DNA from: Fibrobacter sp. UBA1765
GTDB lineage: Bacteria; Fibrobacterota; Fibrobacteria; Fibrobacterales; Fibrobacteraceae
DNA: 8,715 nt
NCBI GenBank assembly: GCA_002314675.1
Contig: DCGZ01000048.1
Coordinates: forward strand, 1 to 8,715
Direction of reading: 5' to 3'
Position numbers and translations under genes: made by a program. Shown in pieces: positions 1-5,041 of this stretch. Under the pieces are notes generated by a model. The model was given only the letters and a program-made list of their open reading frames with translations, made no database searches and was not told where the DNA came from. Position 1 is the first letter of the stretch; each line of letters opens with the position of its first letter.

Positions 1-1
1 C

Positions 2-91
2 GACGCAAAGACTCTAATCAAGGCCCTGGTGGCCATGGGGGCGACCCCTCCAGAACAATTCAACAAGAACAAACCCCAAACCGATAGGTAA
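2..91 (+). CDS. C-terminal end of an unidentified phage gene (partial)
   Basis: The second reading frame is open from the window edge to a TAA at 89-91 and gives a 29-residue tail beginning DAKTLIKALVAMGATPPEQF. The first frame is also open, to a TAG at 85-87, but it encodes a low-complexity Gly/Gln/Arg string, so the second frame is more protein-like. The stop lies four bases before the next gene's ATG, as expected in a compact operon. In Mu-like phages the DUF3164 gene follows the transposase A/B genes and small early genes, so this could be the end of a B-like ATPase or another early protein. The visible residues do not decide that. Confidence 0.55.
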   Translation, partial: DAKTLIKALVAMGATPPEQFNKNKPQTDR

Positions 92-95
92 TACT

Positions 96-746
96 ATGGC
101 AAAGAAAGACTCCCAGGGAAATTGGCTCGACGATCGCGGCCAGGCTGTTCCCGAAAAGTACATCCCCGCTATCGACAAGAAGCGCGACGCACTTGTAGAA
201 AGCATCATCAAGAGCGTTGTCAAGCTCTCCGAAAAGATGGCGACCGAAAAGGTGAAGATCGTCGCCTCCATTGACAAGTACCTTGACGAACTCGCAAAGG
301 AAAACAAGGTCAAGGAAAAGTGGAAGGGCAACATCCTTCTCCAGAACTTCGACAAGAGCCTCTGCGTAGAGCGCCGCATTGACGACAACATCGGCTTCGA
401 TGAACGCCTGCAGATGGTCAAGACCATCGTGGACAAGTGGGTCGCAGGCCGTCTGAACGGCATCGACGAGAACCTCTCCAAGGTGATCACTCACGCCTTC
501 AACGTGGATAAGCAGGGCCGCGTAAACACCGCCATGCTCCTGAAGCTTCTGCACCTCGAAATTGACGACAACGAATGGAAGAAGGCAATGAAGCTCTTGA
601 AGGAATCCATCATCGTCAAGTCCACCAAGCAGTTCATCAACTTCAAGCGCAAGGTAGTAAAGGACTCCGGCGAAGCCTGGGAAAACATCGTCCTCAATTT
701 CAACGACATTTCCCTGAACATCGAAAAGGAGGACAAGAATGCCTAA
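96..746 (+). CDS. DUF3164 family protein of Mu-like phage early region
   Basis: This 216-residue protein matches my recollection of DUF3164, a family of unknown function common in the early regions of Mu-like (transposable) phages and sometimes mislabelled 'sulfate transporter'. The N-terminus has the family pattern of a Trp near residue 11, a Gly then VPxxYI, and a following DKxRD stretch (about 10-32). The central part is helical and Lys/Glu-rich. The most typical part is about 125-180: a DAF-like HAFNVDKQGRVNT segment, then LLxLxI, W, AM and a xxSxQFIxF ending. There is no signal peptide or membrane segment, so it is a cytoplasmic protein. Its last eight bases overlap the next gene. It is the main evidence that the left half of the window belongs to a transposable phage. 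Confidence 0.85.
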   Translation: MAKKDSQGNWLDDRGQAVPEKYIPAIDKKRDALVESIIKSVVKLSEKMATEKVKIVASIDKYLDELAKENKVKEKWKGNILLQNFDKSLCVERRIDDNIGFDERLQMVKTIVDKWVAGRLNGIDENLSKVITHAFNVDKQGRVNTAMLLKLLHLEIDDNEWKKAMKLLKESIIVKSTKQFINFKRKVVKDSGEAWENIVLNFNDISLNIEKEDKNA

Positions 747-924
747 CCAGGAAACTTACCGCACCCTTGACCTCTTTCGCGACCAGCTTGTTCTTGAAGC
801 CGATTTCCGCTTTGGCTATGCCGTTGTACTCAAGCAGAACCAGGGCAAGCCCCTTGTTCGCGGAGTTGGAAGCACCCCGCACAAGGCCGTCGAGGACCTT
901 GCGAACCAGTGGGAGAAGGGCTAG
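739..924 (+). CDS. Small conserved-looking phage protein, unknown
   Basis: A 61-residue soluble protein that I do not recognise. The start at 739 is well supported: a near-perfect ribosome binding site (AAAGGAGG, about 724-731) lies just upstream, inside the DUF3164 gene, and the two genes overlap by eight bases. The sequence alternates charged and hydrophobic residues (LVLEADFRFGYAVVLKQ) and then has a Gly-rich turn and a C-terminal helix. This resembles a small alpha/beta fold of the kind found among phage early accessory proteins. Its stop TAG shares its final G with the GTG start of the next membrane peptide, so the two are probably translationally coupled. No catalytic motif is visible. 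Confidence 0.8.
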   Translation: MPNQETYRTLDLFRDQLVLEADFRFGYAVVLKQNQGKPLVRGVGSTPHKAVEDLANQWEKG

Positions 925-1067
925 TGACTAAATCCAAGCTTTTCCCCCTGCTGCTGATCATCCTTGACCTTTTGGCGGCCCTGGTCTATGGAATCGTGGA
1001 CCACGATGTCCGCAAGGTCATCTATTGGGTGGCGGCGGCAATCATTTCTATAACAGTGACCTTTTAG
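924..1067 (+). CDS. 47-residue two-helix membrane peptide
   Basis: A short gene starting with GTG at 924, whose G is the last base of the preceding TAG (TAGTG coupling), and ending with TAG at 1065-1067. The product has two hydrophobic stretches, residues 6-23 and 32-47, joined by a short polar loop (DHDVRK). It would be a helical hairpin in the inner membrane with its charged N-terminal Lys residues inside. Size and topology would fit a small holin or a superinfection or host-modifying peptide, but no family signature decides this. It lies four genes ahead of the endolysin. The opening stretch is a good coding frame and the overlap is typical of the operon, so I consider it real. Confidence 0.65.
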   Translation: MTKSKLFPLLLIILDLLAALVYGIVDHDVRKVIYWVAAAIISITVTF

Positions 1068-1073
1068 TCACAT

Positions 1074-1140
1074 CGGGGTGGCACGGGCCGGGCGCGGTGA
1101 GTGGACGCGTCAGGCAGGGTTCGAGTCCCTGCACCCCAAC
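1074..1140 (+). ncRNA. tRNA-like element with canonical T-arm
   Basis: Seven bases after the membrane-peptide stop is a compact tRNA-like fold. A six-pair acceptor-like stem is formed by GGGGTG (1075-1080) and CACCCC (1132-1137). A perfect T-arm follows tRNA spacing: stem CAGGG (1115-1119)/CCCTG (1127-1131) with loop TTCGAGT, including the exact box GGTTCGAGTCC. A middle stem is made by 1091-1096 and 1106-1111 with a nine-base loop containing AGTGG. Only about 66 bases are available, so a full D-arm plus anticodon arm cannot both fit and no seven-base anticodon loop is seen. C1074 faces A1138, an unpaired C-A like position 1-72 of initiator tRNAs. The 3' bases are AACTA, so CCA is not encoded. 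It may be a tRNA relic, a tRNA mimic or a tmRNA-like domain. Confidence 0.5.
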
Positions 1141-1151
1141 TAATCTCCCTG

Positions 1152-1215
1152 GGCCGATGGCAGCATTTCTCCTTTCACCACACAACACACAACACATATA
1201 CCGCTGCCGGAGGCC
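1152..1215 (+). promoter_or_regulatory. Long-loop hairpin in the leader of the DUF1353 gene
   Basis: The space between the tRNA-like element and the next ATG contains a two-step stem. The outer stem is GGCC 1152-1155 with GGCC 1212-1215. The inner stem is GGCAGC 1159-1164 with GCTGCC 1203-1208. They are separated by a three-by-three internal loop. The 38-base terminal loop is rich in CA repeats and probably unstructured. There is no following T-run, so it is not an intrinsic terminator. It ends 22 bases before the start codon and could influence translation or RNA processing. The function is inferred from position only. Confidence 0.35.
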
Positions 1216-1237
1216 ATTTCTTTTTCAAAGGACAACC

Positions 1238-1747
1238 ATGAATCTTTATTACCGCCCGGACATCCCCACCTGGGAAAAGTACACCAAGAACACCGAGCTT
1301 TACAGCATCAAGAACAAGCTCCACATCGAAATCCAGTCCAAGAACATCCCCGGAACGATAGTCTATGACATCATGCCAGGATTCTTCACGGACTTCCGTT
1401 CCGGTCCTTCCATTGTAAACCCCTTCATCCCGAAGATTGGCGACACGAAGACCGCCCTGGCTTGGCTTATCCACGATGTAAACTATCACGGATTCCTCAG
1501 CAAGAAATATGCAGACCTTCTCCTGCTTGAAATGCTTGAAAATGCAGGCATGGGCAAGGTCAAGAGGAACGCAGTTTACTACTCCGTCAAGTTCTTTGCA
1601 GGCTCCCACTACAGCAACCTCGACGATGATCAGGGCGACCTTTACAACCACAACAAGACCCTCGTAAGGATGCAGTGGCTCGACAACAAGGGCGCAACCA
1701 TCAAGAGGTTCAACGGCAAGAGCCTCATAACAGCTGAGGCAGCATGA
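1238..1747 (+). CDS. DUF1353 family phage protein
   Basis: The product is a 169-residue soluble protein. The start at 1238 has an AAAGGA ribosome binding site at about 1227-1232. The open frame runs further upstream to 1025 but would read through the tRNA-like element and a low-quality Gly/Pro/Ser stretch, so that extension is rejected. Residues 48-60 (GFFTDFRSGPSIV) and 75-92 (AWLIHDVNYHGFLSKKYAD) match the DUF1353 pattern of a T-D-x-x-S segment followed by an H-D and a second His, then a helical region ending in a membrane-associated-looking but polar tail. The family is frequent in tailed phages and its function is not known to me. The His79-Asp80 and His84 residues could be catalytic or metal-binding, which is inference. 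The stop overlaps the next start by ATGA. Confidence 0.75.
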   Translation: MNLYYRPDIPTWEKYTKNTELYSIKNKLHIEIQSKNIPGTIVYDIMPGFFTDFRSGPSIVNPFIPKIGDTKTALAWLIHDVNYHGFLSKKYADLLLLEMLENAGMGKVKRNAVYYSVKFFAGSHYSNLDDDQGDLYNHNKTLVRMQWLDNKGATIKRFNGKSLITAEAA

Positions 1748-1866
1748 CCAAGGAAACCCGCAAAAAGCTTCAGTCATTCTTGTTCACGGTAGCCAAGGTG
1801 ATTTACTGCGCCGCGTATATCGGAATGATCGTTACAACAATCTGTTTAATCTTCCAAAGGTGGTAA
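1744..1866 (+). CDS. 40-residue single-helix membrane peptide next to endolysin
   Basis: An ATGA overlap couples this gene to the DUF1353 gene, and TAA at 1864-1866 ends it three bases before the amidase start. The product has a basic N-terminus (residues 3-9, KETRKKL) and a single long hydrophobic segment from about residue 11 to 37, ending in QRW. Positive-inside rules predict the N-terminus in the cytoplasm. Because it lies directly before the endolysin, a holin-like or other lysis role is the most natural guess. No known holin family can be recognised in so short a sequence. The ribosome binding site of the amidase (AAGGTGG) lies inside its last codons. Confidence 0.65.
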   Translation: MTKETRKKLQSFLFTVAKVIYCAAYIGMIVTTICLIFQRW

Positions 1867-1869
1867 AAA

Positions 1870-2403
1870 ATGAACAGTCCCCTGGTATCACACACCAACA
1901 TAAGCCCCAGCAGAACATCTCCGCGAAACCACGAAATTGACACAATCACCATTCACATCGTAGTGGGTCAGTCGAGTGTCGAAGCCCTGGGCAAGCTCTT
2001 TGCCGAAAAGAGCCGCAAGGCTTCCAGCAACTACGGTATCGGTCCAGACGGTCGCATCGGCCTCTATGTCTCTGAAACTGACCGCAGCTGGTGCAGCTCC
2101 AATGCCGCCAATGATCACAGGGCGGTGACCATCGAGGTGGCAAGCGACACCAAGGTACCCTACGCCGTGACCGACGAAGCCTATGCAAGCCTTATCTACC
2201 TGGTGGCCGACATCTGCAAAAGGAACTACATCAAGAAACTCCGCTGGAGCCACGACAAGAAACTCATGGGCAAGGTGGACGAAGACGGTGAACTCAAGCA
2301 GAACATGACGCTTCACAAGTGGTTCGCCGCCAAGGAATGCCCCGGCGAATACCTTGAAGAACGGATGTTCGACATCGCCGCCAAGGTCAACGCCCTTCTG
2401 TAG
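1870..2403 (+). CDS. N-acetylmuramoyl-L-alanine amidase (endolysin, Amidase_2 fold)
   Basis: This 177-residue enzyme has the Amidase_2/PGRP fold of T7 lysozyme. It cleaves the amide bond between N-acetylmuramic acid and L-alanine in peptidoglycan and would lyse the host at the end of the phage cycle. The three zinc ligands are visible: His29 in the strand TITIHIVVG, His149 in MTLHKWF and Cys157 in AKECPG. The eight-residue His-to-Cys spacing is as in T7 lysozyme. Lys155 corresponds to T7 Lys128, and Tyr55 (SNYGIGPDG) to the catalytic Tyr46. The core also contains the usual IGLYVSETDRSWCSS and VTIEVASD stretches. There is no signal peptide, so export needs a holin. A good AAGGTGG site precedes the ATG. 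Confidence 0.93.
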   Translation: MNSPLVSHTNISPSRTSPRNHEIDTITIHIVVGQSSVEALGKLFAEKSRKASSNYGIGPDGRIGLYVSETDRSWCSSNAANDHRAVTIEVASDTKVPYAVTDEAYASLIYLVADICKRNYIKKLRWSHDKKLMGKVDEDGELKQNMTLHKWFAAKECPGEYLEERMFDIAAKVNALL

Positions 2404-2410
2404 GTTCTCC

Positions 2411-2611
2411 ATGAACGACTACCAGGAAGAAATCCAGAAGTACAAGCGGCTTTTTACAGACCTTTCGGCAAGCTTCAAGACCCTTAAAACGGGGTTTAGG
2501 AACCTCCAGAGAAAGCTAAACGAAAGCGAAAGCATCCGAAAGCAGCAGCACAACACCATACTCCAACTCAAACAGACAATCCGTGAACTACGGAAAGGAA
2601 AACAACCATGA
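2411..2611 (+). CDS. Small coiled-coil protein, unknown
   Basis: The product is a 66-residue, highly charged helical protein with heptad-like spacing of Leu, Ile and Phe from about residue 5 to 60 and a basic C-terminus (RELRKGKQP). There is no membrane segment or lipobox, so a spanin role is not supported despite its place behind the endolysin. The ATG at 2411, seven bases after the amidase stop, is chosen over a longer open frame that overlaps the amidase out of frame. The stop TGA overlaps the next start as ATGA. I do not recognise the family; a scaffold or nucleic-acid-binding role is possible. Confidence 0.6.
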   Translation: MNDYQEEIQKYKRLFTDLSASFKTLKTGFRNLQRKLNESESIRKQQHNTILQLKQTIRELRKGKQP

Positions 2612-2832
2612 ATATTGAACTCAACAGAAAAAAGCTCAAGCAGCTGGAAAAGGAAGAAGGACACACCCTCTTCGAACAGACTCTTATCCGTTACGCCCTG
2701 AAACTGCATGAACGAATGGCGCTCAATAATGCCCATGAAAGCGAACTTTTCAATAAGGCAAAATCAGCTTTCGAAACTCTCCAGAAAATTTTTACCCCCC
2801 CCCGCAAGATTTGTGCCAGGATGACGGTGTAA
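2608..2832 (+). CDS. Small phage protein, upstream part of a gene split by a C9 run
   Basis: As read, this is a 74-residue soluble helical protein starting at an ATG in an ATGA overlap with an AAGGA site upstream. Residues 1-62 look like a normal Lys/Glu/Leu-rich phage protein. The frame then enters nine consecutive C (2795-2803) and ends ten codons later in an unlikely Arg/Cys/Met/Thr tail (RKICARMTV). A single base more, or a minus-one slip on CCC CCC, would join it to the downstream frame that ends at 3020 and give a protein of about 137 residues. I therefore read it as the first half of one gene. No family is recognised for either half. Confidence 0.6.
   Translation: MNIELNRKKLKQLEKEEGHTLFEQTLIRYALKLHERMALNNAHESELFNKAKSAFETLQKIFTPPRKICARMTV
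2795..2803 (+). repeat. Homopolymer run of nine C inside a coding region
   Basis: Nine C bases follow AAAATTTTTA and precede GCAAG. The reading frame that is open before the run closes soon after it, while another frame that is open after it lacks a start. The tract permits perfect re-pairing of CCC codons after a minus-one slip. It could be a slippery site, a phase-variable tract or a sequencing error. Confidence 0.9.
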
Positions 2833-3020
2833 ACTGGAAAGAAGTCGCAATCCGTTACAAGCAGGAAGCCGAACAATGGAAAGAGGAAAACCACAAGAAC
2901 CTTATCGATGTGAACAGACTCCTCATTGAAAAGGACAGCTACCTCACAGAAATTAAGAGGCTTGGCGCTGAACTCATGAAGGCCAACCTCGATGTAATCA
3001 AGAACAGGAGTGAAACATGA
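2811..3020 (+). CDS. Downstream half of the split gene, coiled-coil
   Basis: The third frame, open after a TAA at 2754, reads well from the C9 run to TGA at 3018-3020. The product is rich in Lys, Glu and Leu (NWKEVAIRYKQEAEQWKEE and onward) and is predicted to be a long coiled coil. The only possible start near its beginning is TTG at 2811, with no ribosome binding site, so independent initiation is unlikely. Its stop overlaps the next gene's ATG as ATGA, exactly like the other couplings in this operon, which argues that ribosomes do reach the end of this frame. It is most simply the C-terminal half of the 2608 gene. Confidence 0.5.
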   Translation: MCQDDGVNWKEVAIRYKQEAEQWKEENHKNLIDVNRLLIEKDSYLTEIKRLGAELMKANLDVIKNRSET

Positions 3021-3103
3021 AATTCATCGTCTACACGGCAGCAATCGTCACGGGAGCCTTGCTCTTTGCAGTAATCACTACCATCCAGAGGAACAAGAAA
3101 TGA
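3017..3103 (+). CDS. 28-residue single-helix membrane peptide
   Basis: A very short gene bounded by ATGA overlaps at both ends: its ATG overlaps the stop of the split gene and its TGA (3101-3103) overlaps the SpoVG start. The product is a hydrophobic helix over residues 3-22 followed by a basic tail (QRNKK), which predicts a bitopic inner-membrane peptide with its C-terminus inside. Its size is below most gene-calling limits. The exact fit between two coupled genes is the main reason to call it real. The last codons, AGG AAC AAG AA, serve as the ribosome binding region of the next gene. No function can be assigned. Confidence 0.55.
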   Translation: MKFIVYTAAIVTGALLFAVITTIQRNKK

Positions 3104-3390
3104 AAGTGACGAATGTTCAGGTCTTTCCCCTCAAAAAGAAGTTCGGAAAAATCCTTGTTTCCGCCGCCATCGTAATTGATGATGCTTTCGTTGTCATGGC
3201 GCTCCGTGTAATGGATGGAGAAAACGGTCTTTTCGTAGGCTATCCCGGACATCCGCAGAACGATCCTCAGGACGGCAAGAACTTCACTGCGCTTGTCCAG
3301 CCCATCACCAGGGAGTTTCGCGAACACATCGAGAATGTAGTCCTGGAAGAATACCAGAGAGTGAAGGCGAATGAAGCAAATCAAGACTGA
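3100..3390 (+). CDS. spoVG: SpoVG family protein
   Basis: The product has 96 residues, matching the usual SpoVG length of just under 100, and the whole sequence fits the family. It begins MKVTNVQVFPL, followed by KILVSAAIVIDDAFVV (17-32), then VMDGENGLFVGYP (37-49), and finally a VQPIT and REFREHIENVVLEEY segment (66-85). SpoVG proteins are small site-specific DNA- or RNA-binding regulators, known from sporulation and virulence control in Firmicutes and spirochaetes. In a phage operon it probably regulates phage or host expression, which is inference. The ATG at 3100 is chosen over the open frame extending to 3010 because the family begins exactly there and the ATGA overlap fits. The 3' end overlaps the next gene by 20 bases. 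Confidence 0.92.
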   Translation: MKVTNVQVFPLKKKFGKILVSAAIVIDDAFVVMALRVMDGENGLFVGYPGHPQNDPQDGKNFTALVQPITREFREHIENVVLEEYQRVKANEANQD

Positions 3391-3829
3391 CGAGGAACGG
3401 GCAAGGCTTGACGAAATTTTTGCCGAGGTTGAGGCGGAGCTTCACGGTGAACCCTACAAGCCGCCGGAACCACAGAAGCTGACTGATGATGCCAGGCGAG
3501 AACAAAGAATACAGAACAACATCAACGCCCCACCTCAGCAAATCGCTGGAAACATTCGGCAGATGATCCGCGACAACTCCTTCAAGACTTCCAACGAAAG
3601 AATATTCGCCAATGCATACCTGAAACTCTTTGACCAGGATGTAGAAGCCTACGGAAAGGAAAGAAAAGAGTACAAGGAGGCTAGGCAGGAACTAGAAATG
3701 CTTAGAAACTTCACAATCGCAGTATCTACAAGATTGGAAAAGGCAGAAAAAACAGCAAAGGAGCAGGATAACCACCACTATTACAAAATTTTCGCAGAAA
3801 GTGTAAGAACCCTTCTGAATAACCTCTAA
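3371..3829 (+). CDS. Coiled-coil phage protein, unknown
   Basis: The product is a 152-residue soluble protein that I do not recognise. Residues 1-30 are acidic and helical, about 31-60 form a Pro/Gln-rich linker (PYKPPEPQK and NAPPQQI), and 60-150 are mainly helical with a coiled coil at about 92-130 (EAYGKERKEYKEARQELEML). The start at 3371 lies inside the SpoVG gene with a GAAGG site a few bases upstream. It is the last gene of the coupled operon and is followed within four bases by an intrinsic terminator. The helical make-up would fit a phage regulatory or single-strand-binding accessory protein, but there is no direct sign of either. Confidence 0.7.
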   Translation: MKQIKTDEERARLDEIFAEVEAELHGEPYKPPEPQKLTDDARREQRIQNNINAPPQQIAGNIRQMIRDNSFKTSNERIFANAYLKLFDQDVEAYGKERKEYKEARQELEMLRNFTIAVSTRLEKAEKTAKEQDNHHYYKIFAESVRTLLNNL

Positions 3830-3832
3830 ACC

Positions 3833-3853
3833 AAAGCCGGGTAACCGGCTTTT
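3833..3853 (+). terminator. Rho-independent terminator closing the phage operon
   Basis: A perfect eight-pair stem, AAAGCCGG (3833-3840) with CCGGCTTT (3845-3852), has a four-base GTAA loop and a T-run to 3853. It starts four bases after the preceding stop codon. Because the stem is flanked by A and T runs it could work in both directions. The next gene starts only 26 bases later, so that gene relies on read-through, antitermination or a promoter inside the upstream gene. Confidence 0.88.
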
Positions 3854-3879
3854 ATCATTCAAAACAACAGGTAAAACCT

Positions 3880-4248
3880 ATGGCAGAAATACTCATGAGC
3901 ATCCACGGCAAGTATGCCGACATGATCTTCAGCGGGGAAAAGACCGTCGAGCTTCGCAAGACGGCTCCAGTCTCCACGAACGATGAAATAACCGTCTATC
4001 TGTACAACACCGACACCAAGGGCGTCCCCGGAAGAATGACCGTGGCCGAAGTGCGAGAGCTTACCGAAATCACGGACAACCTGGCAGAATACGCCTGCCT
4101 CTCCGTCGAAGAAATCCAGGAATACAAGGGCGGCGGCACTCTTTACGGCTGGTTTATCGAAGAAGCGGAAATCTTCGACGAAAGCCTTCGCCTTAAAGAC
4201 TTTGACGCAAAAAGGGCCCCTCAATCCTGGCAATATATCAGGAGATAA
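3880..4248 (+). CDS. ASCH domain protein (PUA-like fold)
   Basis: The product is a 122-residue protein made almost entirely of an ASCH domain. It begins with the family pattern ILMSIHGKYADMIFSGEKTVELRK; the key G-x-K-x-x-E-x-R residues are Gly19, Lys21, Glu24 and Arg26. A strand with GRMTVAEVRE (about 51-60), a GWFIEEAEIFD stretch (89-99) and the typical ending RAPQSWQYI (111-119) complete the fold. ASCH domains are small beta-barrels related to PUA domains and are linked to RNA binding. One member, E. coli YqfB, hydrolyses N4-acetylcytidine. The activity of this protein cannot be told. It precedes a DUF3850 protein, another ASCH-like fold, by five bases, and both lie between terminators as a cassette. 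Confidence 0.88.
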   Translation: MAEILMSIHGKYADMIFSGEKTVELRKTAPVSTNDEITVYLYNTDTKGVPGRMTVAEVRELTEITDNLAEYACLSVEEIQEYKGGGTLYGWFIEEAEIFDESLRLKDFDAKRAPQSWQYIRR

Positions 4249-4253
4249 CCACC

Positions 4254-5039
4254 ATGGAACACATCTTGAAAGTCAAGAAAAGGGAATTTGAAGCCCTTCT
4301 AAACGGCGAGCTTACCTTTGTGATCTACAAAGTGGACCGCCTTTACACAACAGGCGACCGCCTCATCCTATTCGAGCTGGACAACGGCAAGGAAACAGGC
4401 CGAAGCCTCACCGTAAGGATCACCTTCATCTGCCACGCCGAAGACGATATCGAAGGCATCAAGGACGATTACTGCGTCGTAAGCGTCAAGCGAAGCGGAA
4501 AGAACACCCGCACCAACTCCGGGAACAAACCTGCAAGCGAAGCAGAAGCCATCGAATACGCCCTGAGCATCGGACGATCCGAAGACTGCGCCAAGCGATT
4601 CTTCAACTACTATGCCATGAGCGGCTGGAAAATGAAGAACGGCATTCCTCTGGCCGATTGGAAAGCAGCCCTCAGGAACTGGAAGGACTTCAGCGCAAGC
4701 AAACCCCAGAACACCGAAGAAACCGCCCAGCTAGAACTCCTGCTGCCCTTGCTCCTCAAGAAAACGGCAGACCTGGCAAAACAAAAAAAGGACATTTCAT
4801 TCAAAGACCCAGCCATCGGCACAGTCCTCAGCTTCTATGGCTTTGAACGATTTGAATACCCATTCAATGCGTTCGAAGTCAAGGAAATGGTCAAGAAATA
4901 TCAGACATCCAAGAACCTTGGAACAGGCTGCCCAAACATGAGATCACCCAATCCCTATGGCAAAGGAACTCTACAAGTTCCAACCATCGAAGAATACAGC
5001 CAGCTGCTCAAACGAAAAAAAGAAACTCAAACCAAGTAA
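4254..5039 (+). CDS. DUF3850 domain fused to a phage replication-protein-like C-terminus
   Basis: The product has 261 residues in two parts. Residues 1-79 match DUF3850, an ASCH/PUA-like presumed RNA-binding domain: HILKVKKREFEALLNGEL, then DRLYTTGDRLILFELDNG, a TVRITFI strand and a DYCVVSVK end. The usual G-x-K-T-x-E-x-R motif is degenerate here (Gly18, Leu20, Val23, Tyr25). After a basic, Ser/Thr-rich linker (80-95), residues about 96-146 contain RFFNYYAMSGWK and DWKAALRNW, a pattern I associate with the C-terminal tails of phage and plasmid replication initiators of the DnaD or RepA type. The remaining 115 residues are helical and end in a basic tail. A good CAGGAGAT site precedes the ATG. 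The role is probably nucleic-acid binding, but the combination is not one I know. Confidence 0.7.
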   Translation: MEHILKVKKREFEALLNGELTFVIYKVDRLYTTGDRLILFELDNGKETGRSLTVRITFICHAEDDIEGIKDDYCVVSVKRSGKNTRTNSGNKPASEAEAIEYALSIGRSEDCAKRFFNYYAMSGWKMKNGIPLADWKAALRNWKDFSASKPQNTEETAQLELLLPLLLKKTADLAKQKKDISFKDPAIGTVLSFYGFERFEYPFNAFEVKEMVKKYQTSKNLGTGCPNMRSPNPYGKGTLQVPTIEEYSQLLKRKKETQTK

Positions 5040-5041
5040 AG

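Noticed and set aside
575..931. A 118-codon forward frame overlapping the DUF3164 and 61-residue genes
   Set aside because: It overlaps two better-supported genes in another frame, and its product is rich in Arg, Ser and His with no domain pattern.
1074..1140. A standard functional tRNA gene
   Set aside because: The T-arm is canonical, but there is no room for both a D-arm and a seven-base anticodon loop and no CCA or identifiable anticodon, so it is reported only as tRNA-like.
1025..1237. Upstream extension of the DUF1353 reading frame to 1025
   Set aside because: It would overlap the membrane peptide, run through the tRNA-like element and give a low-complexity, non-family N-terminus. The ATG at 1238 has a ribosome binding site and the family start.
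1175..1777. Long antisense open frame opposite the DUF1353 gene
   Set aside because: It is a shadow of the real gene caused by codon bias and has no ribosome binding site or protein-like composition. The same applies to the antisense frames opposite the amidase, the SpoVG gene and the exporter.
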